DNA of 64,000 bases. It comes from Novosphingobium sp. (GTDB lineage: Bacteria; Pseudomonadota; Alphaproteobacteria; Sphingomonadales; Sphingomonadaceae). The stretch is taken from contig JADJYM010000016.1 in assembly GCA_016719755.1 (NCBI GenBank), positions 310,001 through 374,000 of the forward strand, read 5' to 3'. The first letter of the stretch is position 1, and each line of letters begins with the position of its first letter. Made by a program: the position numbers and the translations under genes. Shown here piece by piece: positions 51,736 to 61,174 of this stretch. The notes under the pieces are model-generated. The model had not been told where the DNA came from, did no database searches, and saw only the letters and a list, made by a program, of their open reading frames with translations.

Positions 51736-53468
51736 CCGGCCAGCGTCTCGGCATCGAGGGCGTAAAGCAGGCCGGATCCGGCAGTTGCGGCGGCCTTCAG
51801 GCCCAGTGCCTCGGTGGCGATATGGTCCGCAAAATAGCGCGCGACGACCTGCTTGGCCGGGGCAAGGGGGCTGTTCTCAGCCGACAAGGCCCGCGCCTGG
51901 CGCAAAAGCTGCCAGCCGGCAATCGCCACCGCGCTCATCGTGGTGAAAGCCACCGATCCCGCCAGCCGGTCATCCAGGCTGGCATCGCTCGCCATCCAGC
52001 GGGCGATGGCGGCGCACTCGCTGGCCAGCGCCGCAATCGCGGGCATATCGGCGCAGTCGCGCGCGGCTTCCTCCAGCAGCGCGGTCACAACCGCACCGCC
52101 TTCGTACCCCAGCTTGCGGGTGACGAAATCGGCGGCCTGGATGCCGTTGGTGCCTTCATAGATCGGGGCGATGCGGGCATCGCGGTAATGCTGCGCGGCG
52201 CCGGTTTCCTCGACGAAGCCCATGCCGCCGTGGATCTGCACGCCCAGACTGGCGACTTCGCAGCCGATGTCGGTGCCCCAGGCCTTGATCAGCGGAACCA
52301 GGCAGTCAGCCCGGGCCTGCGCGCCCTCGATCCCCAGTGCGCCGCGATCAACCAGTCCTGCGGTATAGTAAAGCAGGGCGCGCGCGCCTTCGGTCAGGGC
52401 GCGCATCCGCAGCAGCATGCGCCGCACGTCGGGATGCTGGATGATGGCCACCGGGTTCTTGTCGGCCGCACCGGCCCGGGCCGACTGGACGCGGTCGCGG
52501 GCATAGCCGCGCGCCTGTTGCCATGCCCGCTCGGCAATTTGCACACCCTGGTTGCCGACGTTGATCCGGGCCGAGTTCATCATCGTGAACATGGCCTTCA
52601 GGCCTTCGTTCTCGTGCCCGATCAGTTCGCCGATGCATTCATCGTTGTCGCCGAAGGTCATCACGCAGGTCGGGCTGGCCATGATCCCCAGCTTGTGTTC
52701 CAGCCCGGCGCAGCGCAGATCGTTGCGCGGTCCCAGCGATCCATCGGCGTGCACGTGGTACTTGGGCACGATGAACAGGCTGATCCCGCGCGTGCCCGCC
52801 GGGGCGCCCGGAGTGCGAGCAAGAACCAGGTGGACGATATTGCCCGACAGCTCGTGCTCGCCCCAGGTGATGAAGATCTTGGTGCCCTTGATCCGGTAGC
52901 GCCCGGCGTGCTCGCCCTCTGCAATCGGCGTCGCGGTGCTGCGCAGCGCGCCGACATCGGACCCGGCCTGCGGTTCGGTCAGGTTCATGGTGCCTGACCA
53001 TTCGCCGCTGACCAGGCGCGGCAGATAAAGCGCCTGCTGCGCGGGGCTGCCGTGGTGCTGCAGGGATTCGATCGCGCCAACCGTCAGCATCGGCAGCAGT
53101 GAAAACGCCATGTTCGCGCTGCCAAGATTTTCCAGAACATTGGCCGCCAGAGTGAAGGGCAGGCCCTGTCCACCATGCTCGACCGGCCCGGAGATCGCGT
53201 TCCACCCCTGCTCGACGAAAGCGCGGTAGGCCTCGGCGAAGCCATCCGGAAGCGAGACGGTGCCATTGGCCAGCTTCGCACCCTGCTGGTCGCCGATCCG
53301 GTTGAGCGGCGCCCATTCCCCGGCGGCGAACTGGCCGATGCCTTCGACAATCGCCTCGACCATGTCCTCGCTCGCTCCGGCGAAGCGCTCGTGCGCGGCA
53401 AGGTCGGCGATTCCGGCGTTGATGCGGATGGCGGTGATCTGGTCGGCGGTAGGGGCGGTGAAATCCAT
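51732..53468 (-). CDS. acyl-CoA dehydrogenase, long form (DmdC-like)
   Basis: 578 residues, longer than the ~385 of ordinary acyl-CoA dehydrogenases because of an extra C-terminal domain, as in the DmdC/FadE5 branch. Segments: MNLTEPQAGSDVGALRSTAT, IKGTKIFITWGEHELSGNIV, SPTCVMTFGDNDECIGELIG-type cap, QIHGGMGFVEETGAAQHYRD and IAPIYEGTNGIQAADFVTRK. FAD-dependent alpha,beta-dehydrogenation; substrate unknown. Precedes the DUF815 gene in an overlapping pair. Confidence 0.92.
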   Translation of the reverse strand: MDFTAPTADQITAIRINAGIADLAAHERFAGASEDMVEAIVEGIGQFAAGEWAPLNRIGDQQGAKLANGTVSLPDGFAEAYRAFVEQGWNAISGPVEHGGQGLPFTLAANVLENLGSANMAFSLLPMLTVGAIESLQHHGSPAQQALYLPRLVSGEWSGTMNLTEPQAGSDVGALRSTATPIAEGEHAGRYRIKGTKIFITWGEHELSGNIVHLVLARTPGAPAGTRGISLFIVPKYHVHADGSLGPRNDLRCAGLEHKLGIMASPTCVMTFGDNDECIGELIGHENEGLKAMFTMMNSARINVGNQGVQIAERAWQQARGYARDRVQSARAGAADKNPVAIIQHPDVRRMLLRMRALTEGARALLYYTAGLVDRGALGIEGAQARADCLVPLIKAWGTDIGCEVASLGVQIHGGMGFVEETGAAQHYRDARIAPIYEGTNGIQAADFVTRKLGYEGGAVVTALLEEAARDCADMPAIAALASECAAIARWMASDASLDDRLAGSVAFTTMSAVAIAGWQLLRQARALSAENSPLAPAKQVVARYFADHIATEALGLKAAATAGSGLLYALDAETLAG

Positions 53469-53516
53469 GGCGCGCTTTCCCTTGGCTTTGCGGCTTTCCG
53501 CCTATAGCGGGAGAGA

Positions 53517-54467
53517 ATGTCCGGCAAGGTGCCAGCCCCTGAAATCCGCGCTCCCGATGCCGGGGGAATCGCCGCCGCTGCTGCCGCCTTGCGCGCCGGA
53601 GGGCTGGTCGCCCTGCCGACCGAGACGGTCTATGGCCTTGCCGCGCGGGCCGACAGCGACGATGCCGTAGCGTCGATTTACCGTGCCAAGGGCCGGCCCG
53701 ATTTCAACCCGCTGATCGTCCATGTGCCCACGCTGGAGACGGCGCGCGAACTGGCGTTGTTCGACCAGCGGGCCGAAATGCTTGCCCGCGCTTTCTGGCC
53801 GGGCGCACTGACCCTGGTCCTGCCGCTGCGCGAGGGCGCGCGAATCGCCCCCGCCGTAACGGCTGGCCTGCCGACCATCGCCCTGCGCTGTCCAGCGCAT
53901 CCGGTGATGCGGGCGGTTCTGGAGGAATGCGGCCTGCCGCTGGCCGCGCCGTCGGCCAATCGCAGCGGCGGGGTCAGCCCGACCGAGGCGGCGCACGTTG
54001 CGGCCTCGCTGGGCGCGGCGGTGCCCCTGGTGCTTGATGGCGGGCCGTGCGGCGCGGGACTCGAAAGCACCATCATTGCCCTGCGCGGTGACGGATCGTG
54101 GCAGGTTCTGCGCCCTGGCCCGATCGAAGAGGCCAGGATTTCCGCCATTCTGGGCGCACCGCCCGCCGCCGTGACGTCAGCCGCGATCGAAGCGCCGGGC
54201 CAGCTCGCCAGCCATTACGCGCCGGGAAAGCCGCTGCGGCTGGACGCGCGCGAGGCGGCGGGGGACGAGTTCCTGATCGGGTTTGGCGGGGTGGAAGGCG
54301 ATGCCAGTCTTTCGCCGGGGGGCGATCTCGCCGAAGCGGCGGCGCGGCTCTATGCCTGCCTGCATCTCGCCGCTGCCGCGCCGCAGGGCCGGATCGCGGT
54401 CGCGCCGATCCCCGCAGACGGCATCGGCGCGGCGATCATGGACCGCCTGCGCCGCGCCGCCGCCTGA
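53517..54467 (+). CDS. L-threonylcarbamoyladenylate synthase (Sua5/YwlC type)
   Basis: 316 residues. N-terminal YrdC domain (GGLVALPTETVYGLAARADS, YRAKGRPDFNPLIVHVPTLE, GLPTIALRCPAHPVMRAVLE, AAPSANRSGGVSPTEAAHVA) plus a C-terminal Sua5 domain, so the two-domain Sua5 form. Makes threonylcarbamoyl-AMP for t6A37 of ANN-decoding tRNAs. Divergent from the long acyl-CoA dehydrogenase. Confidence 0.94.
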   Translation: MSGKVPAPEIRAPDAGGIAAAAAALRAGGLVALPTETVYGLAARADSDDAVASIYRAKGRPDFNPLIVHVPTLETARELALFDQRAEMLARAFWPGALTLVLPLREGARIAPAVTAGLPTIALRCPAHPVMRAVLEECGLPLAAPSANRSGGVSPTEAAHVAASLGAAVPLVLDGGPCGAGLESTIIALRGDGSWQVLRPGPIEEARISAILGAPPAAVTSAAIEAPGQLASHYAPGKPLRLDAREAAGDEFLIGFGGVEGDASLSPGGDLAEAAARLYACLHLAAAAPQGRIAVAPIPADGIGAAIMDRLRRAAA

Positions 54468-54471
54468 GTGC

Positions 54472-55251
54472 TTACTTCTTTTCCGGCGCTGCGTCCGCGT
54501 CGGTCGCGCCGTTTTCGCAGACCAGCTTGCCCGAACCGACCGCGCTGACCGTGCAGGTGGCGCGGCCCTTTACCCGGACCTCGCCCGATCCGACCATGCT
54601 GGCCTTGACCTTGCCGTCCGAGGCGAAGCGGGCATTGCCCGAACCGGCGATCGAAATGTCCGCGCTGTCGACCCTGAGGCCCTCCATCTCCGCTGAACCG
54701 CTGCCCGCGATGCTGAGTTCCAGCGCCTTGGCCGCGCCTGCGCCGCGATAGCTGCCCGAACCGGCGATGCTGAGTTCCAGCGATTCGGCCTCGACCACGG
54801 CGGTTTCGACCGAGCCGGACCCGCCGATCGAGACGCTGGCCTTGCCGCCGATCCGGTCGGCGCTGACCGATCCCGATCCCATCGCCGCGATCTCGCTGAG
54901 TGCCGGCAGGGTGACGTTCACGGATACGGCCTTGTCGCGGCCCCAGTTGCCATCCTTGCGCAGGATGCCCAGCTTGCCGTCCTTCAGGGTGAAGCGCATC
55001 GCGCTTGCGGCTTCGGGATCGCCGTCGATCCTGATCGTCAGCGTGTCGCCGCGCGTGATGCGGACCGTGTCGGGGCCAAGCAGCGCCACGCCGGTGGGTG
55101 CCGCGCCGGTGAGGTCGAGTTCCTCCAGAGGCTTGCCCTGTTCGCCGTCGAATGTGACCTTGGCGCCATCGCACCCGGCCAGCGCCGCCGCCAGGCCGAT
55201 TGCCACGATCGGGCCCAGTCCGCGCGCGAAGCTTCCGAAATTCATGCCCAT
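54472..55251 (-). CDS. DUF2807 (GIN domain) lipoprotein
   Basis: 259 residues. Lipobox IGLAAALAGCDG at about residue 27, then a right-handed beta-helix-like DUF2807 domain with repeated GSGS/SIAGSG turns (ALSEIAAMGSGSVSADRIGG, LELSIAGSGSYRGAG, ISIAGSGNARFAS) and a short acidic C-terminal tail. Probably an envelope stress or adhesion-type surface lipoprotein; role unknown. ATG 55251 preferred; promoter-like sequence and a GGTG/CACC inverted repeat lie upstream. Confidence 0.87.
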   Translation of the reverse strand: MGMNFGSFARGLGPIVAIGLAAALAGCDGAKVTFDGEQGKPLEELDLTGAAPTGVALLGPDTVRITRGDTLTIRIDGDPEAASAMRFTLKDGKLGILRKDGNWGRDKAVSVNVTLPALSEIAAMGSGSVSADRIGGKASVSIGGSGSVETAVVEAESLELSIAGSGSYRGAGAAKALELSIAGSGSAEMEGLRVDSADISIAGSGNARFASDGKVKASMVGSGEVRVKGRATCTVSAVGSGKLVCENGATDADAAPEKK

Positions 55252-55284
55252 TGCCGTTCTCCCGAATGAATGCCTTACTGTAGT

Positions 55285-55317
55285 GGTGATATAATACACC
55301 AAGGCAGGCAATTCAAG
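55285..55317 (-). promoter_or_regulatory. promoter with possible operator for the DUF2807 gene
   Basis: On the minus strand TTGAAT (55317-55312) is followed after 16-17 bases by an AT-rich TTATAT/TATATC -10. The -10 lies inside GGTGATATAATACACC (55285-55300), with GGTG/CACC arms 8 bp apart that could be a repressor operator. Candidate only. Confidence 0.4.
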
Positions 55318-55326
55318 CCGGGCACG

Positions 55327-55362
55327 AAAAAGGGGCCGTTCCCCGGCGGGAACGGCCCCTTT
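55327..55362 (-). terminator. intrinsic terminator of carD
   Basis: AAAGGGGCCGTTCCC (55329-55343) and GGGAACGGCCCCTTT (55348-55362) form a perfect 15-bp stem with a CGGC loop. On the minus strand it ends in TTTTT, 22 bp after the carD stop: a strong terminator. Confidence 0.85.
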
Positions 55363-55384
55363 CAAGCCCGAAGGCTGCGGCAGA

Positions 55385-55918
55385 TCAGGCGGTTGCCTGC
55401 TCCGCGTAGTACTTGGGCGCGTGTTCGTTGAGAATCGCGAGGATCTTCTTGAGCGCGGCCGGCTCGTCGGTCTTTTCCATCGCCGCCAGCTCGCGGGCGA
55501 GGCGCGAGGAGGCCGCTTCGAAGATCTGGCGTTCGGAATAGGACTGTTCCGGCTGATCATCGGCGCGGAACAGGTCGCGGGTTACTTCGGCGATCGAAAC
55601 CAGATCGCCCGAATTGATCTTCGCTTCGTATTCCTGGGCGCGGCGCGACCACATCGTGCGCTTCACGCGCGGCTTGCCCTTCAGCGTATCGAGCGCCTCA
55701 CGCAGGGTCTTGTCCGAAGACAGCTTGCGCATGCCGATCGCCTCGACCTTGTTCGTGGGGACACGCAGGGTCATGCGTTCCTTCTCGAACCGCAGCACGT
55801 AAAGTTCCAGAGTCATCCCGGCGATTTCCTGCTCGAGCAGTTCGATCACCCGGCCAACGCCGTGCTTGGGATAAACGACGTAATCACCAACATCGAAGGC
55901 GTGCGCCTTGGCCACCAT
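55385..55918 (-). CDS. carD: CarD-family transcription regulator
   Basis: 177 residues. N-terminal RNA-polymerase-interacting domain (FDVGDYVVYPKHGVGRVIEL, LRFEKERMTLRVPTNKVEA) and a helical C-terminal DNA-binding region (RKLSSDKTLREALDTLKGKP, RRAQEYEAKINSGDLVSIAE). CarD/CdnL binds the polymerase beta subunit and stabilises open complexes at rRNA and other promoters. ATG 55918 chosen because GAAAGGACGTTAC gives a spaced ribosome-binding site; ATG 55933 would leave none. Confidence 0.93.
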   Translation of the reverse strand: MVAKAHAFDVGDYVVYPKHGVGRVIELLEQEIAGMTLELYVLRFEKERMTLRVPTNKVEAIGMRKLSSDKTLREALDTLKGKPRVKRTMWSRRAQEYEAKINSGDLVSIAEVTRDLFRADDQPEQSYSERQIFEAASSRLARELAAMEKTDEPAALKKILAILNEHAPKYYAEQATA

Positions 55919-56257
55919 GTAACGTCCTTTCATTCGTCAGGACCGGCGCGCGTATCCGCGCCAAAGCAGCAAAATGGATCTGGGAAACGGGAAATGCGCC
56001 TTGCGGCTCGGTCCGATGCCCCCCACCAACCGTGCTGTCGTCCTGCCTTTCAATGATCGTCGGCTGCCATGCGGGGCAAGCAGGCCCCGGCAGTCAAAGC
56101 TTATATAGCGCATCCGCAACAAAATTACCAGCTTGGAGAATCCCAAGCCGGGACAGGGACTTAGATACGCCTAGCGGTGCCGGGGGTGCGGCACGATCTG
56201 TTTGATTCGCTTACAAAAACAAGCGGAGCACGGCCCGATGGCCGCACTGGCCAAATC
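55919..56257. promoter_or_regulatory. 339-bp non-coding region upstream of carD
   Basis: No gene is seen. On the minus strand TGGTAA (56130-56125) and TATATA (56107-56102) stand 17 bp apart as a possible carD promoter, implying a leader of about 175 nt. A weak 5-bp hairpin near 56208-56226 (CGCTT/AAGCG with an A/C-rich loop) lies just after the ferredoxin stop. Nothing else stands out. Confidence 0.4.
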
Positions 56258-56596
56258 TCAGTCGCCCTCGCCGGGTTCGGCCGAGAAGTACTTGTCGAAC
56301 TTGCCGTCCACGCCCTTGAAATCGTCGGCATCGGCCGGCGAATCCTTCTTGGAGGTCAGGTTTGGCCATTCGCCCGAATACTTGGCGTTGAGCTCAAGCC
56401 ACTGCTCCAGGCCGCTTTCGGTATCGGGCAGGATCGCTTCGGCCGGGCATTCCGGCTCGCACACGCCGCAGTCGATGCATTCGGACGGGTTGATGACGAG
56501 CATATTCTCGCCCTCATAGAAGCAATCGACCGGGCAGACCTCGACGCAGTCCATGTACTTGCACTTGATGCAGGCCTCGGTGACGACATAGGTCAT
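56258..56596 (-). CDS. fdxA: seven-iron ferredoxin FdxA
   Basis: 112 residues. First cluster [20 protein letters not shown], second [16 protein letters not shown], and the long C-terminal tail ([20 protein letters not shown]) of [3Fe-4S][4Fe-4S] FdxA ferredoxins. Low-potential electron carrier. Overlaps the upstream S4-protein gene by 4 bp. Confidence 0.95.
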   Translation of the reverse strand: MTYVVTEACIKCKYMDCVEVCPVDCFYEGENMLVINPSECIDCGVCEPECPAEAILPDTESGLEQWLELNAKYSGEWPNLTSKKDSPADADDFKGVDGKFDKYFSAEPGEGD

Positions 56597-56901
56597 GGCA
56601 GATTTGTTCCCTCAGGCGTTGGTTCCCCGCCTGCTATGGGATTTGCGGCGCGCTCGTCAAGCGTGCGATAGCAGGCTTGCGCCTCGCTGGCCGGTCCGCG
56701 CCGCACCGGCAAGGCGATCAGCTCGACAATTATCACCCCGCGCGGCAGCGGCAGGACCAGCACATCCCCCGGGGCGATGCCCTGCGCCGAACGCTCCACC
56801 CGCCTGCCGTTGAGCCGGATATGGCCCTCTGCCACCATTGCCTGGGCGAGCCCGCGCGTCTTCGCGAAGCGCAGGAACCAGAGGGCCTTGTCGATCCTCA
56901 T
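56593..56901 (-). CDS. S4-domain RNA-binding protein (HslR-like)
   Basis: 102 residues: an S4 fold ([40 protein letters not shown]) and a Pro/Arg-rich tail. HslR/Hsp15-type proteins rescue stalled 50S-peptidyl-tRNA complexes; the assignment is by domain only. Lies directly downstream of the helicase gene and overlaps fdxA. Confidence 0.88.
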   Translation of the reverse strand: MRIDKALWFLRFAKTRGLAQAMVAEGHIRLNGRRVERSAQGIAPGDVLVLPLPRGVIIVELIALPVRRGPASEAQACYRTLDERAANPIAGGEPTPEGTNLP

Positions 56902-56931
56902 GAGCCGATCCCCATGCTGGCCCGAAGCGCC

Positions 56932-59454
56932 TTACCGCACCAGTGCGGCCAGCGCGGCGAAAGCGCTGCCGGGCGGCGGCGGTGCGGGCGGCTGTGCGGC
57001 GCGCACCTCGCGCCGGGGCGGGCGCCAGCGCCAGCGCGGCGGCGCGGGCGGGCCGAAAGCTCCCGTGGCAAGGGCGCGCGGCACGCCGGGCTGGAACCCG
57101 GCGAGGCGCAGCAGCTGGGCATAGCTGGCCGTGGTCAGCCCCGTGGAGATCGCCAGGGCCGGATCGAGCACGAAGCTTTTGCTGCCGGCAGTCACGCGCA
57201 CGCCGTGCGCCGTGCGCAGCAGTTTTTCCGCAAGGTCGATCCGCAGCGCCTGCCTGCCCAGGGCGCGATAACCCGGCGGCGGCCGGTCCTTGCCGGTAAG
57301 GGCGACGACCGGCGGCATCGCCGGGACCGGCGCGCCCATCGCTTCGCCGCGTACGGCCAGCAGGGTCCGCCAGGCGGCCAGCGGGGCGGGGCGCAGCATG
57401 GCGGGAACGAACAGGTCGAGCGCGCCGACCCGCACCCCCAGCTGCCGCAGCCGCTCGCGCTGAGCCTTGTCGAGCCGGTCGAGGGCGGAGCCGGCCCGTT
57501 CGAGCAGGCCGCCCGATTCGGTAAGGCGGATCAGCAGGGCCCGCAGTTCCGGCCCGGCACCGGGATCGCTGCTTGCCGCGTCCGGCTTGCGCAGGGGGTC
57601 GAGCGGGGCGAGTTCACGCAGCAGCCAGCCCTGAAGCGCCGCCAGCAACCGTTGCCGAGCCGCAGCCCCCGCCGATTCGAGTGCGGCATCGGGTTCGATC
57701 TGCGGCGCAAGCAGCGTCTTGCCCGGAACCAGCCGGGCAATCGCCTCGCCATGCCAGTAGAACCCGGCTCCCTGAAGCGTCAGCTCCGCCTCGCCCGCAT
57801 CAAGCCTGGCTGCCAGCTGTATGGCCCGCTCGGCCAGCAGCGCGGGCAGGTGGCGTTCGGCGGCGGCGAGCAGCAGCTTGCGGTCCGCAAGCCGCGCCTG
57901 GGGATCGACCCGGAAGCGGAACCCGGTGAGCTGGCCGATGTGCTCGCCATCGACCAGCACCTCGTTTTCCGCCACGGTTACCGGCAGCAGTGCGGCATCG
58001 GAGCCGAGCTTCTTCATCAGCACGGTGGTGCGGCGGTTGACGAAGCGTTCGGTCAGCCGGGCGTGGAGCGCATCGGACAGCCGCGATTCCACGGCGCGGG
58101 CCCGCGCCGCCATTTCCTCGCGCGCCAGCACCCAGTCGGGCCGCTGGGTGATGTAGGACCAGCTGCGGATCGCGGCGATCCGCATCTGCAGGGTGTCGAT
58201 ATCGCCGCCGGGATTGTCGAGTTCGGCAATCGAGCGCGCGACATAGTCACCGCCCAGATGCCCGCGCCGCAGGTCGTCCCACAGCCGGGCGACAAAGCGC
58301 GAATGGGTGTCGACCCCTGCACTGCGGAAATCGGGGAGCGAGGAGACTTCCCAGAACCGGCGCACCGCCGCCTTGCCGCGCACGGTGTCCGCAATCGCGG
58401 GATCTTCGGCCAGCCGCTTCAGCACGGCGAGGTCGATGGCCTCCGGCGCGGGGGCAAGCTCTGGCCGGTCGGGCTTTGTTTCAAGGTCGGCGATCAGGTG
58501 GGTAAGCGAATCGAAGCGCGGTTCCGCCTCGCGCCAGTAAAGGCGGGTCAACGGCGGGAAGCGGTGTTCCTCGATCGCATAGACCTCTTCGGCGGTGAAC
58601 TCCGCGTCATGCCCGCCGGTCCCCGCGAGCGTGCCGAACGTGCCGTCGCGCTGGTGGCGCCCCGCGCGGCCCGCGATCTGCGCCATTTCCGGCGTGGTCA
58701 GGCGCCGTTGGCGCTGGCCGTCGAATTTCGAGAGGCCGGCGAAGGCGACATGGTCGATATCGAGATTGAGCCCCATGCCGATCGCATCGGTGGCGACGAG
58801 GTAATCGACTTCGCCCGACTGGTATAATGCTACCTGCCGATTGCGGGTTTCGGGCGAAAGCGCGCCCATCACGACCGCCGCCCCGCCCCGGAAGCGTCGC
58901 AGCATTTCCGCCACGGCATAGACCTGCTCGGCCGAGAAGGCGACAATCGCGCTGCGCGGCGGAATGCGCGAGAGCTTGCGCGCGCCGGTATGGGTGAGCG
59001 TGGAAAAACGCGGGCGGCTGACAATCTCGGCCTCCGGCAGCAGGGCGCGGATCATCGGCTCGATCGTTGCGGAGCCCAGCAGCATCGTCTCGTCGCGGCC
59101 GCGCGCGTGGAGCAGGCGGTCGGTGAACAGGTGGCCGCGCTCGCGGTCGGCACACAGCTGCGCCTCGTCCAGCGCGACGAAGGCAAGGTCCGCGCCCACC
59201 GGCATGGCCTCTGCCGTGCACAGCAGCCAGCGCGCATGGGGCGGCTCGATCCGTTCCTCGCCGGTGATCAGCGCGACCCGTTCGGCGCCCTTGATCGCGC
59301 AGACCCGGTCATAAACCTCACGCGCCAGCAGTCGCAGCGGAAAGCCGATTGCGCCAGACGAATGGGCGCACAGCCGTTCGATCGCGAGGTGGGTCTTGCC
59401 GGTGTTGGTCGGACCCAACACCGCCTTGACGCGGGATTGCTCAGGTGCGCGCAT
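56932..59454 (-). CDS. SUV3-like superfamily 2 RNA/DNA helicase
   Basis: 840 residues. Walker A AVLGPTNTGKTHLAIERL, motif Ia GFPLRLLAREVYDRV, DEAQ box FVALDEAQLCAD, motif III LLGSATIEPMIR, motif V LVATDAIGMGLNLDIDHVAF and VI MAQIAGRAGRHQRDG, followed by a long helical C-terminal part and a Pro-rich tail. Related to mitochondrial SUV3, which degrades or unwinds RNA with PNPase. ATG 59454 is right before the P-loop; the frame to 59841 overlaps the M23 gene. Confidence 0.93.
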   Translation of the reverse strand: MRAPEQSRVKAVLGPTNTGKTHLAIERLCAHSSGAIGFPLRLLAREVYDRVCAIKGAERVALITGEERIEPPHARWLLCTAEAMPVGADLAFVALDEAQLCADRERGHLFTDRLLHARGRDETMLLGSATIEPMIRALLPEAEIVSRPRFSTLTHTGARKLSRIPPRSAIVAFSAEQVYAVAEMLRRFRGGAAVVMGALSPETRNRQVALYQSGEVDYLVATDAIGMGLNLDIDHVAFAGLSKFDGQRQRRLTTPEMAQIAGRAGRHQRDGTFGTLAGTGGHDAEFTAEEVYAIEEHRFPPLTRLYWREAEPRFDSLTHLIADLETKPDRPELAPAPEAIDLAVLKRLAEDPAIADTVRGKAAVRRFWEVSSLPDFRSAGVDTHSRFVARLWDDLRRGHLGGDYVARSIAELDNPGGDIDTLQMRIAAIRSWSYITQRPDWVLAREEMAARARAVESRLSDALHARLTERFVNRRTTVLMKKLGSDAALLPVTVAENEVLVDGEHIGQLTGFRFRVDPQARLADRKLLLAAAERHLPALLAERAIQLAARLDAGEAELTLQGAGFYWHGEAIARLVPGKTLLAPQIEPDAALESAGAAARQRLLAALQGWLLRELAPLDPLRKPDAASSDPGAGPELRALLIRLTESGGLLERAGSALDRLDKAQRERLRQLGVRVGALDLFVPAMLRPAPLAAWRTLLAVRGEAMGAPVPAMPPVVALTGKDRPPPGYRALGRQALRIDLAEKLLRTAHGVRVTAGSKSFVLDPALAISTGLTTASYAQLLRLAGFQPGVPRALATGAFGPPAPPRWRWRPPRREVRAAQPPAPPPPGSAFAALAALVR

Positions 59455-59614
59455 CGTCAGCCCTATCTGGCGTGTCGCAGGCGTGGCTGCAAGGCGCGCG
59501 GGGCGGACTTCCCCAATGGCCGTCAATCGGCCCGCGCTTAGGCGATCGTTAACCGTGTCTGGTGCAGGAAATGGCGGCGCCCGCACCGTTCGTGCGCGGC
59601 CAGCAGGGGGCCCA

Positions 59615-61144
59615 GTGTCAGAACCGCTTTCGCAGCCGCAGCCGAGCCTGACCGGGGCCGACATGGTCGCCGCGCGCGCCAGGCATTGGCTCGACCGCGC
59701 CAGGGCGATGCGCGCGGACCTCGATGCCTGTGGCTGGACCGTCGATCTGGCTGACGACATCGGCAGCGCGCGCTGGTTTCGCGGACTTGGCGGAATGCTG
59801 GGACTGAGCCTTGCGGCGCTGTCGTTCTGGCCCGATTTCACCGCTATTGTCGCGGCACCGGCGATGCCGCTCGATGCCGCCGCGCGTGACGAATTCCGCA
59901 GCCAGATGATCGCCCCGCTCGCGCTGGGGGCGGACAGCGGGCGCCGGATGGGCCCTTCCGCGCTGGTAGTGCCGCTTGCTTCCGCGCCGGAACGCCCGCT
60001 GGTGCAGCTTACCGCGACCTTCAGCCAGGGCGACAGCTTCTATTCCCTGCTCCAGCGCGCCGGGGCGAGCGCCAGCGATGCCGACCGCGCGGCCGCGCTG
60101 GTGGCTGGCACCCTTCCGCCCGGAGGCCTTGCACCCGGCACGCAGATCGACATCACCCTGGGACGCCGCAGCGCGCCCGGCGCTCCGCGTCCGCTCGACC
60201 GGGTGGCATTCCGCGCGCGGTTCGATCTTGACCTCACCATCGCCCGTTCGGGCGGGGTGCTGATCGCCCAGCCGCGTCCCATCGCCGTCGACGCGACGCC
60301 CTTGCGGATTCGCGGCACGGTGGGGGCCAGCCTCTATCGCTCGGCCCGCGCGGCGGGGGCGCCGATCGAGGCGATCCAGCAGTATCTTCAGGCGCTCGAC
60401 CAGCACCTCAGCCTCGATACGGCGATCGCGCCGGGCGACACCTTTGACCTGGTAGTCTCCTACAAGCGGTCCGCGGGCGGCGAGAGCCAGGTTGGCGAAC
60501 TGCTCTATGCCGGGCTTGAGCGCGGCGGCCGCGCGCAGGCGCAGCTGCTGCGCTGGGGCGGGGACGGCCAGTTCTTCGAGGCATCGGGCATGGGCCAGCA
60601 GCGCACCGGGCTGATCATGCCGGTGGTCGGGCGGATCACGTCGAACTTCGGTGCGCGGCGTCACCCGATTCTGGGCTATACCCGGATGCACGGCGGGGTC
60701 GATTTCGGCGCGCCGCACGGGGCGCCGATCTATGCCGTGGGCGATGCCACGGTTGCCTATGCCGGGTGGCACGGCGGGCATGGCAACTACGTCAAGCTTG
60801 ACCACGGCAGCGGTTATGGCACCGGCTATGCGCACATGAGCCGCATCGCGGTAAGCCCCGGCACGCGGGTGCGCGCTGGCCAGGTGATCGGTTATGTCGG
60901 CTCGACGGGCCTCTCGACCGGGCCGCACCTCCACTATGAGCTTTATCGCGGCGGGCAGAAGGTCAATCCGCTGTCGGTGCGCTTCACCGTGTCAAACCAG
61001 GTCGATCCGGCCGAGCTGGCGCGGTTCAAGGCAAGGCTGGCGGAACTCAAGGCGGTGACGCCGGGCGCCGCGCTGTCGAGCCTCGCGCCGACCCAGGCCA
61101 GTGTGGCCGCCGCCCCGCAGCGCGAGATCGACCGGCTGGATTGA
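59615..61144 (+). CDS. M23-family metallopeptidase (peptidoglycan endopeptidase)
   Basis: 509 residues from GTG 59615, which has the ribosome-binding stretch AGGGGG at a good distance. An N-terminal transmembrane segment (FRGLGGMLGLSLAALSFW) anchors it; a LysM/OapA-like middle domain (LTATFSQGDSFYSLLQRAG) precedes the LytM/peptidase_M23 domain. Zn ligands fit H359 and D363 (MHGGVDFGAPHG) and H440, with H438 in GPHLHYELYRGG. Cuts cross-links or, with a partner, activates amidases during division. Earlier in-frame ATG 59516 is possible. Confidence 0.9.
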   Translation: MSEPLSQPQPSLTGADMVAARARHWLDRARAMRADLDACGWTVDLADDIGSARWFRGLGGMLGLSLAALSFWPDFTAIVAAPAMPLDAAARDEFRSQMIAPLALGADSGRRMGPSALVVPLASAPERPLVQLTATFSQGDSFYSLLQRAGASASDADRAAALVAGTLPPGGLAPGTQIDITLGRRSAPGAPRPLDRVAFRARFDLDLTIARSGGVLIAQPRPIAVDATPLRIRGTVGASLYRSARAAGAPIEAIQQYLQALDQHLSLDTAIAPGDTFDLVVSYKRSAGGESQVGELLYAGLERGGRAQAQLLRWGGDGQFFEASGMGQQRTGLIMPVVGRITSNFGARRHPILGYTRMHGGVDFGAPHGAPIYAVGDATVAYAGWHGGHGNYVKLDHGSGYGTGYAHMSRIAVSPGTRVRAGQVIGYVGSTGLSTGPHLHYELYRGGQKVNPLSVRFTVSNQVDPAELARFKARLAELKAVTPGAALSSLAPTQASVAAAPQREIDRLD

Positions 61145-61174
61145 GGGGGGATTCTGTCCGCCTTGCAGCGGTGC

